This document shows, one piece after another, positions 42,621 through 51,757 of a DNA stretch of 64,000 nt. The first letter of the stretch is position 1, and every line of letters starts with the position of its first letter. Both the position numbers and the translations under genes were made by a program. Source of the DNA: Cohnella silvisoli. Its GTDB lineage: Bacteria; Bacillota; Bacilli; Paenibacillales; Paenibacillaceae. The notes beneath the pieces were generated by a model. It was given only the letters and a program-made list of their open reading frames with translations, searched no databases and was not told the DNA's origin. The DNA lies in the NCBI RefSeq assembly GCF_021190915.1, contig NZ_JAIOAP010000008.1, positions 1-64,000 on the forward strand, read 5' to 3'.

Positions 42621-42998
42621 ATGTTAATCTCAGTAACAGACGATGTACATGGGAAAAACGGCATTATCAATGTAGAAGTAAGCGAGATTTTATTTCTAGA
42701 ATTCGATATGGTCGACAGATGGGTAACTGTGCATACGCTCGAAGCGAAATATTATATTACGGGCACTTTGAGTTATTGGGCAGACTCTCTTAAGGGCAGC
42801 GGATTCGAGTTCGAGAAAGCTGATCGCAATGTAGTGATCCATGTTCCAATGATTAAACGGATGGATCGAGTATTTGCGCATGCCTATTTCGAATATGAAA
42901 TTAATCACAAATCAAAGAAGGTAACTCTTTCTCAGAAGCACTTCAAACAAATACTTACTAAAATGAGAGTTGCGAACATGGGAATAGTTGTCGTTTAG
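42621..42998 (+). CDS. Stand-alone LytTR-type DNA-binding protein
   Basis: The 125-residue protein looks like a LytTR domain alone: EILFLEFDMVDRWVTVHT, YYITGTLSYWADSL, FEFEKADRNVVIHVPMIKRM and KVTLSQKHFKQIL follow the family pattern (strand, Y-x-x-x-G-T-L, F-x-R-x-H-x-x, I-x-x-S-x). It lacks a receiver domain, unlike AgrA. TGGAGTGG precedes the ATG, 15 bp after agrD. It may be the regulator of this signalling operon, acting without phosphorelay. Confidence 0.8.
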   Translation: MLISVTDDVHGKNGIINVEVSEILFLEFDMVDRWVTVHTLEAKYYITGTLSYWADSLKGSGFEFEKADRNVVIHVPMIKRMDRVFAHAYFEYEINHKSKKVTLSQKHFKQILTKMRVANMGIVVV

Positions 42999-43023
42999 GA
43001 CGCTGAAAAGCGTCCTTTTTTTG
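42997..43023. terminator. Terminator of the agr-like operon
   Basis: AGGACGCT and AGCGTCCT form a perfect 8-bp stem with a GAAA loop, followed by eight T residues. It lies between the convergent LytTR and ligase genes. Confidence 0.9.
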
Positions 43024-43028
43024 TCTGT

Positions 43029-43880
43029 TTAGATGACGAAATCTACAAACTCCGGCGACCGCAGCATGCCCTCCCGAGTCCAATTGCGGGAACGTACCAT
43101 CGCTTTAATGCTTGGCTCAACATAAACAAAGTTTTGATCCTCGCCAGTCACGAGTCCTTTAGAAACGCCGTAGAAAGCTTTCTTATGCGAAGAAGGAACT
43201 GCGAGCTCAAGAATGCCGACAGTTCGGTTCCTGTGCCGCAGTAACCATCCGAATTGATTTTTACGATAACCTACGATCTGAACTTCGGCATAGGTGTAGT
43301 TAATGACCGTAAGCCAATTTCTATCGCGTCGGCCTGAGTACTCACTAGTTTTCTCCTTCGCGACCATCCCCTCAAGCTGCTTCTGCTGGATCGCCTCGAA
43401 CAATGACACCCCGGCGCTTTCTACAGACATTAAAGGACTCATGCTGTTGTTAGCCGACAAAACCTGTTCAAGCAACATTTTCCGCTCGATAAGCGGCCGT
43501 TCTCTTAAATCTTCTCCCTTATATCTAAGGATGTCGAAAACGAAAAAATGAACCGGGTGGCTAATAACCGCTTCTTGTATACTCATGGGTTTCTTTAGTT
43601 TGAATCTGTCCATAACCAACTCGAAATCCACCGTTCCGTTATCGGGATCAAGACATGCCACCTCGCCGTCTAGGACCACGTCGGAGTTATCCTCGATCGG
43701 TACATAATGAAGTTCCGGATACAATCTCGTGATATCGTTGTTATGGCGCGTAAAAAGCTGGACAATTCCTTTCTCCATGGACAGAAGGAGACGGTGTCCG
43801 TCGATCTTAGGCTCGAATATGTACCGCTCATCATCGAAAGGATTTTCTCTTTTCTCCGGCAACATAGGAGGCAGAAACAT
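43029..43880 (-). CDS. Stand-alone ATP-dependent DNA ligase, LigD type (copy 1)
   Basis: This 283-residue protein has the nucleotidyltransferase motif FEPKIDGHR with catalytic Lys25, VVLDGEV (motif III), FFVFDILRYKG, and EGMVAKE (motif IV). A short OB-fold follows. It corresponds to the ligase domain of LigD without polymerase or nuclease parts. AAGGAG lies before its ATG. LigD-Ku end joining in Bacillus protects spores, and a SASP gene is the neighbour. No ku gene is in the window. Confidence 0.88.
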   Translation of the reverse strand: MFLPPMLPEKRENPFDDERYIFEPKIDGHRLLLSMEKGIVQLFTRHNNDITRLYPELHYVPIEDNSDVVLDGEVACLDPDNGTVDFELVMDRFKLKKPMSIQEAVISHPVHFFVFDILRYKGEDLRERPLIERKMLLEQVLSANNSMSPLMSVESAGVSLFEAIQQKQLEGMVAKEKTSEYSGRRDRNWLTVINYTYAEVQIVGYRKNQFGWLLRHRNRTVGILELAVPSSHKKAFYGVSKGLVTGEDQNFVYVEPSIKAMVRSRNWTREGMLRSPEFVDFVI

Positions 43881-43958
43881 TTTGCCGACTCCTTCCCGTC
43901 AACTCCAAAGATGCAAAAAGGGAGCCACTGGCCGTGACTCCAAGGAGGTAAAAAGGTT

Positions 43959-44063
43959 ATGAAGAAAAGTGCAAACAAAAGTTTGCAAGTCTCTCTATAT
44001 CCAATGATATACGATTCGTATATACACTTCACTAGGAGATTAGTGGAAGCTTTTAATTTCTAA
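43959..44063 (+). CDS. Possible 34-residue small protein
   Basis: AAGGAGGT (43942-43949) stands ten bases before an ATG that opens a 34-codon frame, beginning MKKSANKSLQVSLYP and ending in RRLVEAFNF. A small inverted repeat (43970-43987) and a 17-bp palindrome (44007-44023) lie within it, so the region may instead be regulatory. I do not recognise the product. Confidence 0.35.
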   Translation: MKKSANKSLQVSLYPMIYDSYIHFTRRLVEAFNF

Positions 44064-44066
44064 ATT

Positions 44067-44097
44067 TGCATAGGAGTCAAATCAGGGAAGCATAATA
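44067..44097 (+). promoter_or_regulatory. Sigma-G-type promoter of the SASP gene
   Basis: TGCATA (44067-44072) and CATAATA (44091-44097) are separated by 18 bp, 28 bp before the SASP start. This matches the forespore consensus (TGnATA-N17/18-CATnnTA) and fits known sigma-G control of ssp genes. Confidence 0.75.
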
Positions 44098-44125
44098 GGT
44101 GGTAAATAGTGGAGGTGAAAACAAC

Positions 44126-44365
44126 ATGGCAAACGATCGCAATTCGAATCAACTCGTTGTCCAACAAGCTCGGGCTGCACTTGATCAAATGAAGTATGAA
44201 GCAGCCCAGGAACTCGGGATCCAATTTTCGAAGGATGGTTACCACGGCGAGATGCTTACTAAAGATGCAGGACGCATCGGAGGCAATATCACACGCCGCT
44301 TAGTACAAATGGCGGAACAGCAATTGGCTGGACAGGCTGGTCAAGCTGGACAGTTCATTCGTTAA
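44126..44365 (+). CDS. Alpha/beta-type small acid-soluble spore protein
   Basis: The 79-residue SASP has the germination-protease region and DNA-binding helices of the family: ARAALDQMKYEAAQELGI and KDAGRIGGNITRRLVQMAEQQL. SASPs coat forespore DNA and change its UV chemistry. The C terminus has a Gly/Gln repeat (AGQAGQAGQF). TGGAGGTG precedes ATG 44126. Two ligase genes flank it on the opposite strand. Confidence 0.94.
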   Translation: MANDRNSNQLVVQQARAALDQMKYEAAQELGIQFSKDGYHGEMLTKDAGRIGGNITRRLVQMAEQQLAGQAGQAGQFIR

Positions 44366-44470
44366 TTTGTTTTGTCGAGACAAGAGCAGGAGTTCACCCT
44401 CGTTCACCCTCTCCTTCTCTTGTCTCCCTCTTATGAGGTTAACCGTAAAGGAGGAAGGAGGTTCTCAGCA

Positions 44471-44692
44471 GTGAAGTTTGTCATGAAATGGATTCTCGAC
44501 GGTGCTGTGGTCGTATTATTGCTCATGTACTTTGCCGACGTACCTTTTATCGAAGCTGTGATTGCTGTGACAGCCTTGACCATCATCGCCTATGGAGTTG
44601 GCGATCAGGTTATTCTGCGCTCAACAAATAACGCCGTGGCAACTTTAGCCGACGGTGTTCTAGGGTTCTTAACGGTGGAACCGGTCAAATAA
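44471..44692 (+). CDS. DUF2512-family small membrane protein (YndM-like)
   Basis: The 73-residue protein has two to three hydrophobic segments (WILDGAVVVLLLMYF, AVIAVTALTIIAYGVGD, VATLADGVLGFLTV), matching the DUF2512 family found mainly in spore formers. GTG 44471 follows AAGGAGG; upstream in-frame starts have no such site. The function is unknown. Its place after the SASP gene suggests a sporulation link. Confidence 0.82.
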   Translation: MKFVMKWILDGAVVVLLLMYFADVPFIEAVIAVTALTIIAYGVGDQVILRSTNNAVATLADGVLGFLTVEPVK

Positions 44693-44739
44693 GCGGGTCC
44701 TTTAGAGCAGTGAAGAGAACGCTCGCTGCTCTTTTCGTT

Positions 44740-45675
44740 TCATTCGAACACGCACTCGTCTGGCAAAACATCCACAAACGCTTGTATGCTTGGCTGTCTC
44801 ATGGTTCGGCCTTCCTGTATTCTCCATTCCGCAAACTGGATTCTGGCCGTCAGCAGCGGCCTCGCCCAATAAGCGCCCCGCATATCCGGATGCTTGATTG
44901 CAAAAGGGCTTTCCGACACTTCTATACTCTTCAATGTTACCGTCAGTTCCCGCCAATCTGCTGCAGATAATTTTCCGGTACCGACTTTGCCAATAAAGTA
45001 AAGCTTTCCGTTCTCGTAAAGTCCGGCCAGAAGCGAATTCACAATTCCGCCGTTGAGCGTAAAGCCTCCAATAACCGCGATCACATCCCCATAGTTTTTA
45101 ACCTTAACCCATCGGTCATCCTTTCCATCAATCGCATAGGTACTGTTCAAATCCTTGCATAGGATACCTTCCATTGATTGCTGCCTGATCACGTCAAAGA
45201 GCGTGTTCCCTTCTAGATGAGAAGCAACCAGTTGTACGGTTGGACTCGGAATGACGATATCCTGCAAGAGCTGTTGGCGCTCCCGGAGCGATCGATTGTT
45301 CATCCATTCGTCATTGAAGTAAACGACGTCGAAAATCATATAGGTGATCGGTACTTCTTTAAGCGCTAAAGGTACGCGTTCCAGCCTCCGAATGCCGTCT
45401 CGTCTCATGACCTCATGGAAAGAAGGCTTGCCATCCGCCGCTAAGGCAATGACTTCGCCATCCAGAATAAAGGACTGCGCGGAGCAATAATCGGGAGTCG
45501 TCAATTCGGGAAATTGGCAGGTGCGCTCATTTTTCTTCCGATTGTACAGTTTAATGGACGTCCCATCATAATAACTCAAGATTCTAACGCCATCCCATTT
45601 GATCTGGTAAATCCATTGTTTACCTTCTGGAACATGCGCCGCACGGATAGGCTCGAATGGGATGATTGGTTTCAT
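44740..45675 (-). CDS. Stand-alone ATP-dependent DNA ligase, LigD type (copy 2)
   Basis: The 311-residue protein has catalytic Lys26 in YQIKWDGVR, FILDGEV, ITYMIFDVVYFND and EGILCKD, then a C-terminal OB-fold with YFIGKVGTGKL. It is a second LigD-type ligase domain and differs widely from copy 1, so an ancient or horizontally acquired paralogue is more likely than a recent duplication. No good ribosome binding site is seen before ATG 45675. It is convergent with the DUF2512 gene. Confidence 0.87.
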   Translation of the reverse strand: MKPIIPFEPIRAAHVPEGKQWIYQIKWDGVRILSYYDGTSIKLYNRKKNERTCQFPELTTPDYCSAQSFILDGEVIALAADGKPSFHEVMRRDGIRRLERVPLALKEVPITYMIFDVVYFNDEWMNNRSLRERQQLLQDIVIPSPTVQLVASHLEGNTLFDVIRQQSMEGILCKDLNSTYAIDGKDDRWVKVKNYGDVIAVIGGFTLNGGIVNSLLAGLYENGKLYFIGKVGTGKLSAADWRELTVTLKSIEVSESPFAIKHPDMRGAYWARPLLTARIQFAEWRIQEGRTMRQPSIQAFVDVLPDECVFE

Positions 45676-45923
45676 ATGTCGGTAGTGTGTTGCGAATACT
45701 TGTTAAATATGTGAACCGGAAACAAAAAGTCGACCCCCGTCTCGCGACGAGGGCCTTCATGGGAGAGGAGAAACCGGACGAAGAGCTTATGGGGAAACGT
45801 AAGTCTTCTCCGCGGTTGTCCCCGACACCTCTCGGCGCCGGTACTATCAGTGTGACCTTGGATGAGGAAAATATACGTTTACGTGGAAAAAAAATTAACG
45901 GTCGGGCTATGCGGGACGAATGA
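45666..45923 (+). CDS. Hypothetical basic protein, start uncertain
   Basis: An open frame of up to 85 codons reads VNRKQKVDPRLATRAFMG, MGKRKSSPRLSPTPLG and VTLDEENIRLRGKKING, which looks like coding sequence rather than noise. The possible starts (TTG 45666, GTG 45711, ATG 45759) have only weak ribosome binding sites, and the first overlaps the ligase gene on the other strand. I do not recognise the family. It precedes rsmD. Confidence 0.4.
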   Translation: MVSYVGSVLRILVKYVNRKQKVDPRLATRAFMGEEKPDEELMGKRKSSPRLSPTPLGAGTISVTLDEENIRLRGKKINGRAMRDE

Positions 45924-46027
45924 GGGAGATCCGCGCTTTTGCAAAACGGTGGATTGTGGTAACATAACACCAGTTAACCTATAAGGAAACAATTGCCTTC
46001 AATGGACTATATGCAGGGGTTGAGGAC

Positions 46028-47144
<1,117 letters not shown>

Positions 47145-47167
47145 TAATAGCGTAGTAACCGCGAATG

Positions 47168-47205
47168 AATGGCCGACGTGTTTTGTCCGGCCATTTGTTG
47201 TTTTA
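47168..47205 (+). terminator. Intrinsic terminator after coaD
   Basis: AATGGCC and GGCCATT form a 7-bp stem with a 14-nt loop, followed by TGTTGTTTT. Confidence 0.65.
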
Positions 47206-47317
47206 AATAACAAAAAAAGATTGGATGGGAATGAACCGATTGAACATTTATCCGATCTAATAGTTAAAGCTTAAATTAAGCAAGATTATGTAACGTCCCG
47301 CGGGGAGTGATTAATCA

Positions 47318-47535
47318 TTGGATTGGATTGACGATGTAAATCTTGCTCGGCAAGGGGACAAGGCGACCGATACCGGGTAGACCGTTATGAACAGACCCGT
47401 CTTCGAGATGATGCTTACGTGTACAAGGTTAAGCTTCCAGCGATTTCGACCAAAGAAAAGTTAAGTCTCGCTATCGTTCAACTTGAGTCTTGGGATAGGC
47501 TGGAGCAATTGGATTTCACGATTCCGTTGGATTAA
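47318..47535 (+). pseudogene. Relic of an ECF sigma factor / anti-sigma operon
   Basis: GGGGAGTGA precedes TTG 47318, which opens MDWIDDVNLARQGDKATDTG and stops at 47378. This is like the opening of an ECF sigma factor (the L-x-x-QGDK-x-A motif). In another frame, 47386-47535 reads YEQTRLRDDAYVYKVKLPA and ends LESWDRLEQLDFTIPLD, like the C terminus of an anti-sigma factor of the DUF4179 type. The two ends of such an operon seem joined by an internal deletion. The assignments are from pattern memory. Nothing else is seen in this gap. Confidence 0.45.
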
Positions 47536-48785
47536 GAAGATGGCGGCGGGATCGTATCGTCCCGTTTGGCTGGGGGCTTCGGACGGATGATTAAGGCAAA
47601 TAAAGCCAATAACAGGAACACTCCGAAGCTGGCAAGCGCAATAATTAGGTTATCGGACAAGTGCCCCCATCCGCTCGGCAATGGGCCTTCCGCAGCCCAT
47701 GCTTCAACGGCAATCCAACGATCAGGCCATAACTTAGCCGCCATGCTTTTTACAGGATTGGATAGGGCGACTAAAGCGAGTACATAAGTGAGCAGCAAAG
47801 CTGTTGCGCTATGCAGCAAACGGCTTGTGACGACTTTGCCCCACGGGAAAGGCGTTCCGTTCCCGAAAGCCGCGCGAGCTTGCAGCAGGCCGCTCCACCC
47901 GCTCCATGCGAGCGCGGCGGCAAGAAGCGCTGCCGCTTGCGCGGGAGAGGAAGAGAACAAGGCAGACTTGCTGCTCTCATATGCGCCAAGATGCATTTCA
48001 TAGAAGCCGGGTATGGCAAGCCATATATCGTTGCCGGGGAAAAATAATTGAATCAACCGGAGGACAACGGCGCTCATCATCATCAACCCGCCTAAAGTCA
48101 TTAGCGTCCCAACGGCATTCGTTACGGAATCGGCTAACTGCTTGCCCAATGGACGGCCGTCATCCTTCCGCGCGTCTACGGAAGCGCGAAGCGCTCTTTG
48201 CAGCAAAGCGAGCGGGTGGCTAAACGGAATTCGGGGAACATTGGGTTTGCGGGGTTTCGCAATTCTGGCCCATGCATAGCCGGATACGATCGCGGATAAC
48301 CAAAGCCCTAACGCGATTGCCCACCCGAGCTCCGGGGATTGAAGAAACCCGCCGCCGATAACGAGGATGATTAAAAATGGGTTAGGCAAATGGGACACGA
48401 GCAGGATCGTATCGACGTCTTCGTCCTCGATCATACCGTTCTCGCGAAGCCGTGCGGCTTCTTTGGCGCCGGCGGGAATTCCCGCCGACCAGCCGAAGGC
48501 GATCGCCCATCCGGATGCGCCGGGCAAACGAAACATCCCCCGGGTAAGCGGCTCCGCCAAAGTGGCCATTCCGTGCAGCAAGCCGGACGCGGCCAATAGC
48601 TCTGCCAGCATCAAGGGAGGAAGCAAGCCGGGAAATACGTTTTGCCACCATATTTGCAAACCCGAAAGCGATGCGCGAAACGCTTCGCCGGGAGAATGGA
48701 CGATTCCGACCACGACAAGCAGCGCTGCCGTTCCTAGAACAACGGATAGGAAGGCAGAACCTCTTCGCCTTGAAACTTTACCCAT
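47532..48785 (-). CDS. ylbJ: Sporulation integral membrane protein YlbJ
   Basis: The 417-residue polytopic membrane protein has nucleoside-recognition (Gate) domains, with WWQNVFPGLLPPLMLAELL and GWSAGIPAGAKEAARLR as conserved parts. In B. subtilis ylbJ is under sigma-E and is needed for heat-resistant spores. ATG 48785 (MGKVSRRRG) follows GGGGGG; upstream codons lack membrane character. It is on the reverse strand just beyond coaD, in the region where B. subtilis also has ylbJ. Confidence 0.9.
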   Translation of the reverse strand: MGKVSRRRGSAFLSVVLGTAALLVVVGIVHSPGEAFRASLSGLQIWWQNVFPGLLPPLMLAELLAASGLLHGMATLAEPLTRGMFRLPGASGWAIAFGWSAGIPAGAKEAARLRENGMIEDEDVDTILLVSHLPNPFLIILVIGGGFLQSPELGWAIALGLWLSAIVSGYAWARIAKPRKPNVPRIPFSHPLALLQRALRASVDARKDDGRPLGKQLADSVTNAVGTLMTLGGLMMMSAVVLRLIQLFFPGNDIWLAIPGFYEMHLGAYESSKSALFSSSPAQAAALLAAALAWSGWSGLLQARAAFGNGTPFPWGKVVTSRLLHSATALLLTYVLALVALSNPVKSMAAKLWPDRWIAVEAWAAEGPLPSGWGHLSDNLIIALASFGVFLLLALFALIIRPKPPAKRDDTIPPPSS

Positions 48786-48873
48786 AATGCATTGCCCCCC
48801 AACAGAGAAATACATTACAATGTACGTCCCATACGGGAGGGATAGACCTTCTTGTCCAAATTGGGGGCCGATG

Positions 48874-50109
48874 CTACAGTCGAATCGGCGGTTTCGTGTA
48901 ATCGCGCATGGCCATAGAGGAATCGGCGTCTTGATACGCAAGCGAGTAAACGGCAGTCGCCTGGGCATCCAGGCGCAAATACGGCCAATCCCCCTTGGCG
49001 GCCGATGTAACGACGGGAACTTTAGCTTTGTTCCTCATTTCATGAAGCAAACGCTGTCCTCGTTCATTAAACCCAAGCACGCGAATATATTCTATGCCTG
49101 CAGCAAGCCGTTCGGCATTCAGCATTTCCTTGTGATGACCGAGCAATATTCGCAGCAACATGCGCTGCAGCTTCGTTTGGGTGTATCTTTTCGTTTTTAA
49201 CGCTTGCAGCAAAGCGGCGACGGTCATCTCCGGCAAACCCGTCAGCACGTTTCTGATCCGGTGCTCAAGCCCTTCGGTTACTTCGGCGTAAGCCGCAATT
49301 TGTTGCTCGTCCTGACGAAACAATTCGTGGAAGAGGGGGCGCGCGTACAACTCCCAATGAATCGGCGCTCTCCCGGCATTCATTTCGCGCTGCAGGATTT
49401 CCAGGGTTGAAGCCGGAACGTACGAAGCCAGTTGCTCCAACGAACCCGATTCCCCTAACAACACTTTGCGCAAGGCCGTTGCGCTAGCAATATGAACATC
49501 CGTAATATCGGATTGCCCATAATCGGATTTCTCGCGACGGAGAGTGTAGGGGGTAATGTTGCTGTTTATTTTCCGCAGAGCCATTAAATAATGAAGCCCA
49601 AGCGTATGGTTAGGCTGCTCTAATGAAAAGGCAAGCCCGTCCAAGCCTTTATTTTGCAAATAGGCTTTAGCGGCTGCGGTGAACGCCGATGGATAGGGAA
49701 GACCTTCCTTGAGCCGCGTCCCGAGCAGTCCAACGAATTCCGGCGGCTCTTCCGATAATAAGGAAGCCATAAGCTCAAGCGATTCCAAATCCCCGCTTTC
49801 GCTGCCGAAACAGAAGGAATCCACGACGCCCGCAGCCTCGAATAGGGCTATCGCCCCATAAGCGAACCATTGAGCGGGTTGGGCACTATAAGCGACAGGC
49901 AGCTCGAGAACGAGATCGCATCCCGCCCGCAGCGCCATCTCCGCTCTTGCCCACTTGTCCGCCAGAGCGGGCTCGCCGCGCTGCAGGAAATGGCCGCTCA
50001 TGACGGCGACGACATGGTCCGCTTGCGTTATTTTTCTGGATTGCTGTAAATGATAGAGATGACCGTTATGCAAAGGGTTATACTCCACGATGACGCCGAC
50101 CGTTGACAT
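48874..50109 (-). CDS. tmcAL: tRNA(Met) cytidine acetate ligase TmcAL (YlbM)
   Basis: The 411-residue protein makes N4-acetylcytidine at the wobble base of elongator tRNA-Met, using acetate and ATP. The N terminus STVGVIVEYNPLHNGHLYH contains the nucleotidyltransferase H-x-G-H motif. VMSGHFLQRGEPAL and LELPVAYSAQPAQWFA follow. AAGGAG lies before ATG 50109 on the reverse strand. The adjacent yceD is divergent, as in B. subtilis. Confidence 0.93.
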   Translation of the reverse strand: MSTVGVIVEYNPLHNGHLYHLQQSRKITQADHVVAVMSGHFLQRGEPALADKWARAEMALRAGCDLVLELPVAYSAQPAQWFAYGAIALFEAAGVVDSFCFGSESGDLESLELMASLLSEEPPEFVGLLGTRLKEGLPYPSAFTAAAKAYLQNKGLDGLAFSLEQPNHTLGLHYLMALRKINSNITPYTLRREKSDYGQSDITDVHIASATALRKVLLGESGSLEQLASYVPASTLEILQREMNAGRAPIHWELYARPLFHELFRQDEQQIAAYAEVTEGLEHRIRNVLTGLPEMTVAALLQALKTKRYTQTKLQRMLLRILLGHHKEMLNAERLAAGIEYIRVLGFNERGQRLLHEMRNKAKVPVVTSAAKGDWPYLRLDAQATAVYSLAYQDADSSMAMRDYTKPPIRL

Positions 50110-50208
50110 GTCTATCTCCTTCGCAGCTTTGATTTGTTTTTTCTTTTGCCACAATATAACATGCAGAGTGTCCTCAAGAGAAGATTAAGCGGATACGGCG
50201 CGAAAATG

Positions 50209-50238
50209 TTGACAAAAGAGCCTTAAACTCGATATAAT
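50209..50238 (+). promoter_or_regulatory. Sigma-A promoter of yceD-rpmF
   Basis: A consensus TTGACA (50209-50214) and TATAAT (50233-50238) are 18 bp apart, 27 bp before yceD. Confidence 0.8.
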
Positions 50239-50264
50239 AATTTTTGTTTGTTTGGAGTGATTCT

Positions 50265-50783
50265 ATGTTGCTAAAAGTGCAAGAACTTGTATCCCGGCAG
50301 CAGCCGTTAGAGTTACAAGGAACTCTCGACATGACGGAATGGTTCCGGAACAGCCCGGAATACAAACCGCTCACGCCCATGAAGTACGATCTCGTCGCGC
50401 ATGCAGCGGATGATCGGATTCTGGTGTCGGGTCAACTCTCCTGCGATGTTCGTATGCGGTGTTCGCGCTGCTTGGACAACTTTGACGAAAACGTCGAACT
50501 TTCCTTTGAGGAACAGTTTAGGGTCGTCGACGATGGAGAAGCCGAATTAAGCGAAGATGATGAAGCCGTACCGGTTACGGAAGAGCGGATCGATCTGACG
50601 CCTTACTTGGCGGAAGAGCTGGTGGTCCAATTACCGTACGCTCCCCTCTGCAAGGAAGATTGCAAAGGACTGTGCCCGGATTGCGGGGTTAACCTGAACG
50701 AACAATCGTGCGGTTGCAATACGGAGAAAGTTGATCCCCGTATGGCTGCGCTTCAGGATTGGTTTAAATCTCAGAAAGAATAA
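50265..50783 (+). CDS. yceD: YceD/DUF177 family protein
   Basis: This 172-residue protein is always encoded next to rpmF. It has a metal-binding-like cysteine set: [14 protein letters not shown] in the middle and [21 protein letters not shown] near the end. In other bacteria YceD affects 23S rRNA maturation. The C-terminal residues include [16 protein letters not shown] 50265 follows TGGAGTGAT; the ATG at 50244 lacks a site. Confidence 0.92.
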   Translation: MLLKVQELVSRQQPLELQGTLDMTEWFRNSPEYKPLTPMKYDLVAHAADDRILVSGQLSCDVRMRCSRCLDNFDENVELSFEEQFRVVDDGEAELSEDDEAVPVTEERIDLTPYLAEELVVQLPYAPLCKEDCKGLCPDCGVNLNEQSCGCNTEKVDPRMAALQDWFKSQKE

Positions 50784-50836
50784 GTCCGGCTTGCATAGCC
50801 TGGCGACGTTCGGACCTGAATAAGGAGGTGGCAGCA

Positions 50837-51010
50837 TTGGCAGTACCTTTTGCAAAGACATCGAAAGCACGCAAACACAAGCGCCGGACACACTTCAAAT
50901 TGGTGGTTCCAGGCATGGTGAAATGTGAGCAATGTGGCGAATTGAAAGTATCGCATCGCGTATGTAAAGTTTGCGGCACGTACAAATCGCGTGAAATCAT
51001 CAAGCAATAA
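50837..51010 (+). CDS. rpmF: 50S ribosomal protein L32
   Basis: The 57-residue protein reads [19 protein letters not shown] and has the zinc ribbon CEQC and CKVC. The initiation codon is TTG 50837 after AAGGAGG. It is 53 bp downstream of yceD and upstream of the fatty-acid operon, a classic arrangement. Confidence 0.95.
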   Translation: MAVPFAKTSKARKHKRRTHFKLVVPGMVKCEQCGELKVSHRVCKVCGTYKSREIIKQ

Positions 51011-51122
51011 ACTTTAAGGCGCGTCTGGATTCTCGACAGGGGAACGTTATGAGGCTGTTATGCGGCCGACATAGCGTTGCTTGCGGTCGGTGCATACGGA
51101 CGCGTTTTTGTTTAATTTCTTT

Positions 51123-51139
51123 TTGGCATCAGGTATTAA
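51123..51139 (+). promoter_or_regulatory. FapR operator
   Basis: The 17-bp site matches the FapR consensus (inverted TTAGTAT-CAGGTACTAA) at 14 positions, with the right half ATCAGGTATTAA nearly perfect. It lies 30 bp before fapR, so autoregulation relieved by malonyl-CoA is expected. Confidence 0.65.
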
Positions 51140-51168
51140 AGGTTATCTACAAGAAAGCGGTGGTGAAC

Positions 51169-51744
51169 ATGGAACGGCTTCCGAAACGTCAGCGTCATCA
51201 ACAGCTAAGCAGGCTATTGGACGAAAATCCGTTCCTCACCGACCGGGAACTGACCCGTCAACTGAAAGTCAGCATCCAGACGATTCGATTGGATCGCTTG
51301 GAGTTAGCCATACCGGAGCTTAGGGAAAGATTGAAGCTGATGGCCGAGCGCTCTTACGACTCCGTTCGTTCATTGCCTTTGCACGAAGTGATCGGGGATA
51401 TCGTCGATTTGCAACTCGACAAGAGCGGAATATCCTTATTCGAGATCAGCGAAGAGCATGTGTTCTCCCGCACGGGAATCGCCCGGGGACATCATGTGTT
51501 CGCTCAAGCGAATTCGCTTGCGGTAGCGGTTATTAACGACGAGATCGCCTTGACTGCATCCGCGGATATCCGTTTTATTCGTCCTGCCCGTTTAGGCGAG
51601 AAATGTTTTGCCAAAGCCTATGTCAGAGCCGGCGGGGAACAAAAAGGGAAAGCTAAAGTCGAAGTGTTTACATACGTAGGCGAAGAAATGGTGTTCCAAG
51701 GAAACTTCGTTATTTATCGATCCGCAGGAGAATCCAAAACATAA
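51169..51744 (+). CDS. fapR: Fatty acid and phospholipid biosynthesis repressor FapR
   Basis: The 191-residue repressor has an N-terminal DeoR-like helix-turn-helix (LPKRQRHQQLSRLLDEN and LKVSIQTIRLDRLEL) and a C-terminal hot-dog domain that binds malonyl-CoA (GHHVFAQANSLAVAV). It controls the fab genes. ATG 51169 gives the usual family length; earlier in-frame starts have no ribosome binding site. The gene heads the fatty-acid operon. Confidence 0.94.
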   Translation: MERLPKRQRHQQLSRLLDENPFLTDRELTRQLKVSIQTIRLDRLELAIPELRERLKLMAERSYDSVRSLPLHEVIGDIVDLQLDKSGISLFEISEEHVFSRTGIARGHHVFAQANSLAVAVINDEIALTASADIRFIRPARLGEKCFAKAYVRAGGEQKGKAKVEVFTYVGEEMVFQGNFVIYRSAGESKT

Positions 51745-51757
51745 AGGAGTGTAGCTC

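Noticed and set aside
48367..49200. 277-codon forward frame opposite ylbJ and tmcAL
   Set aside because: It spans the ends of two well-identified reverse-strand genes and reads as their antisense.
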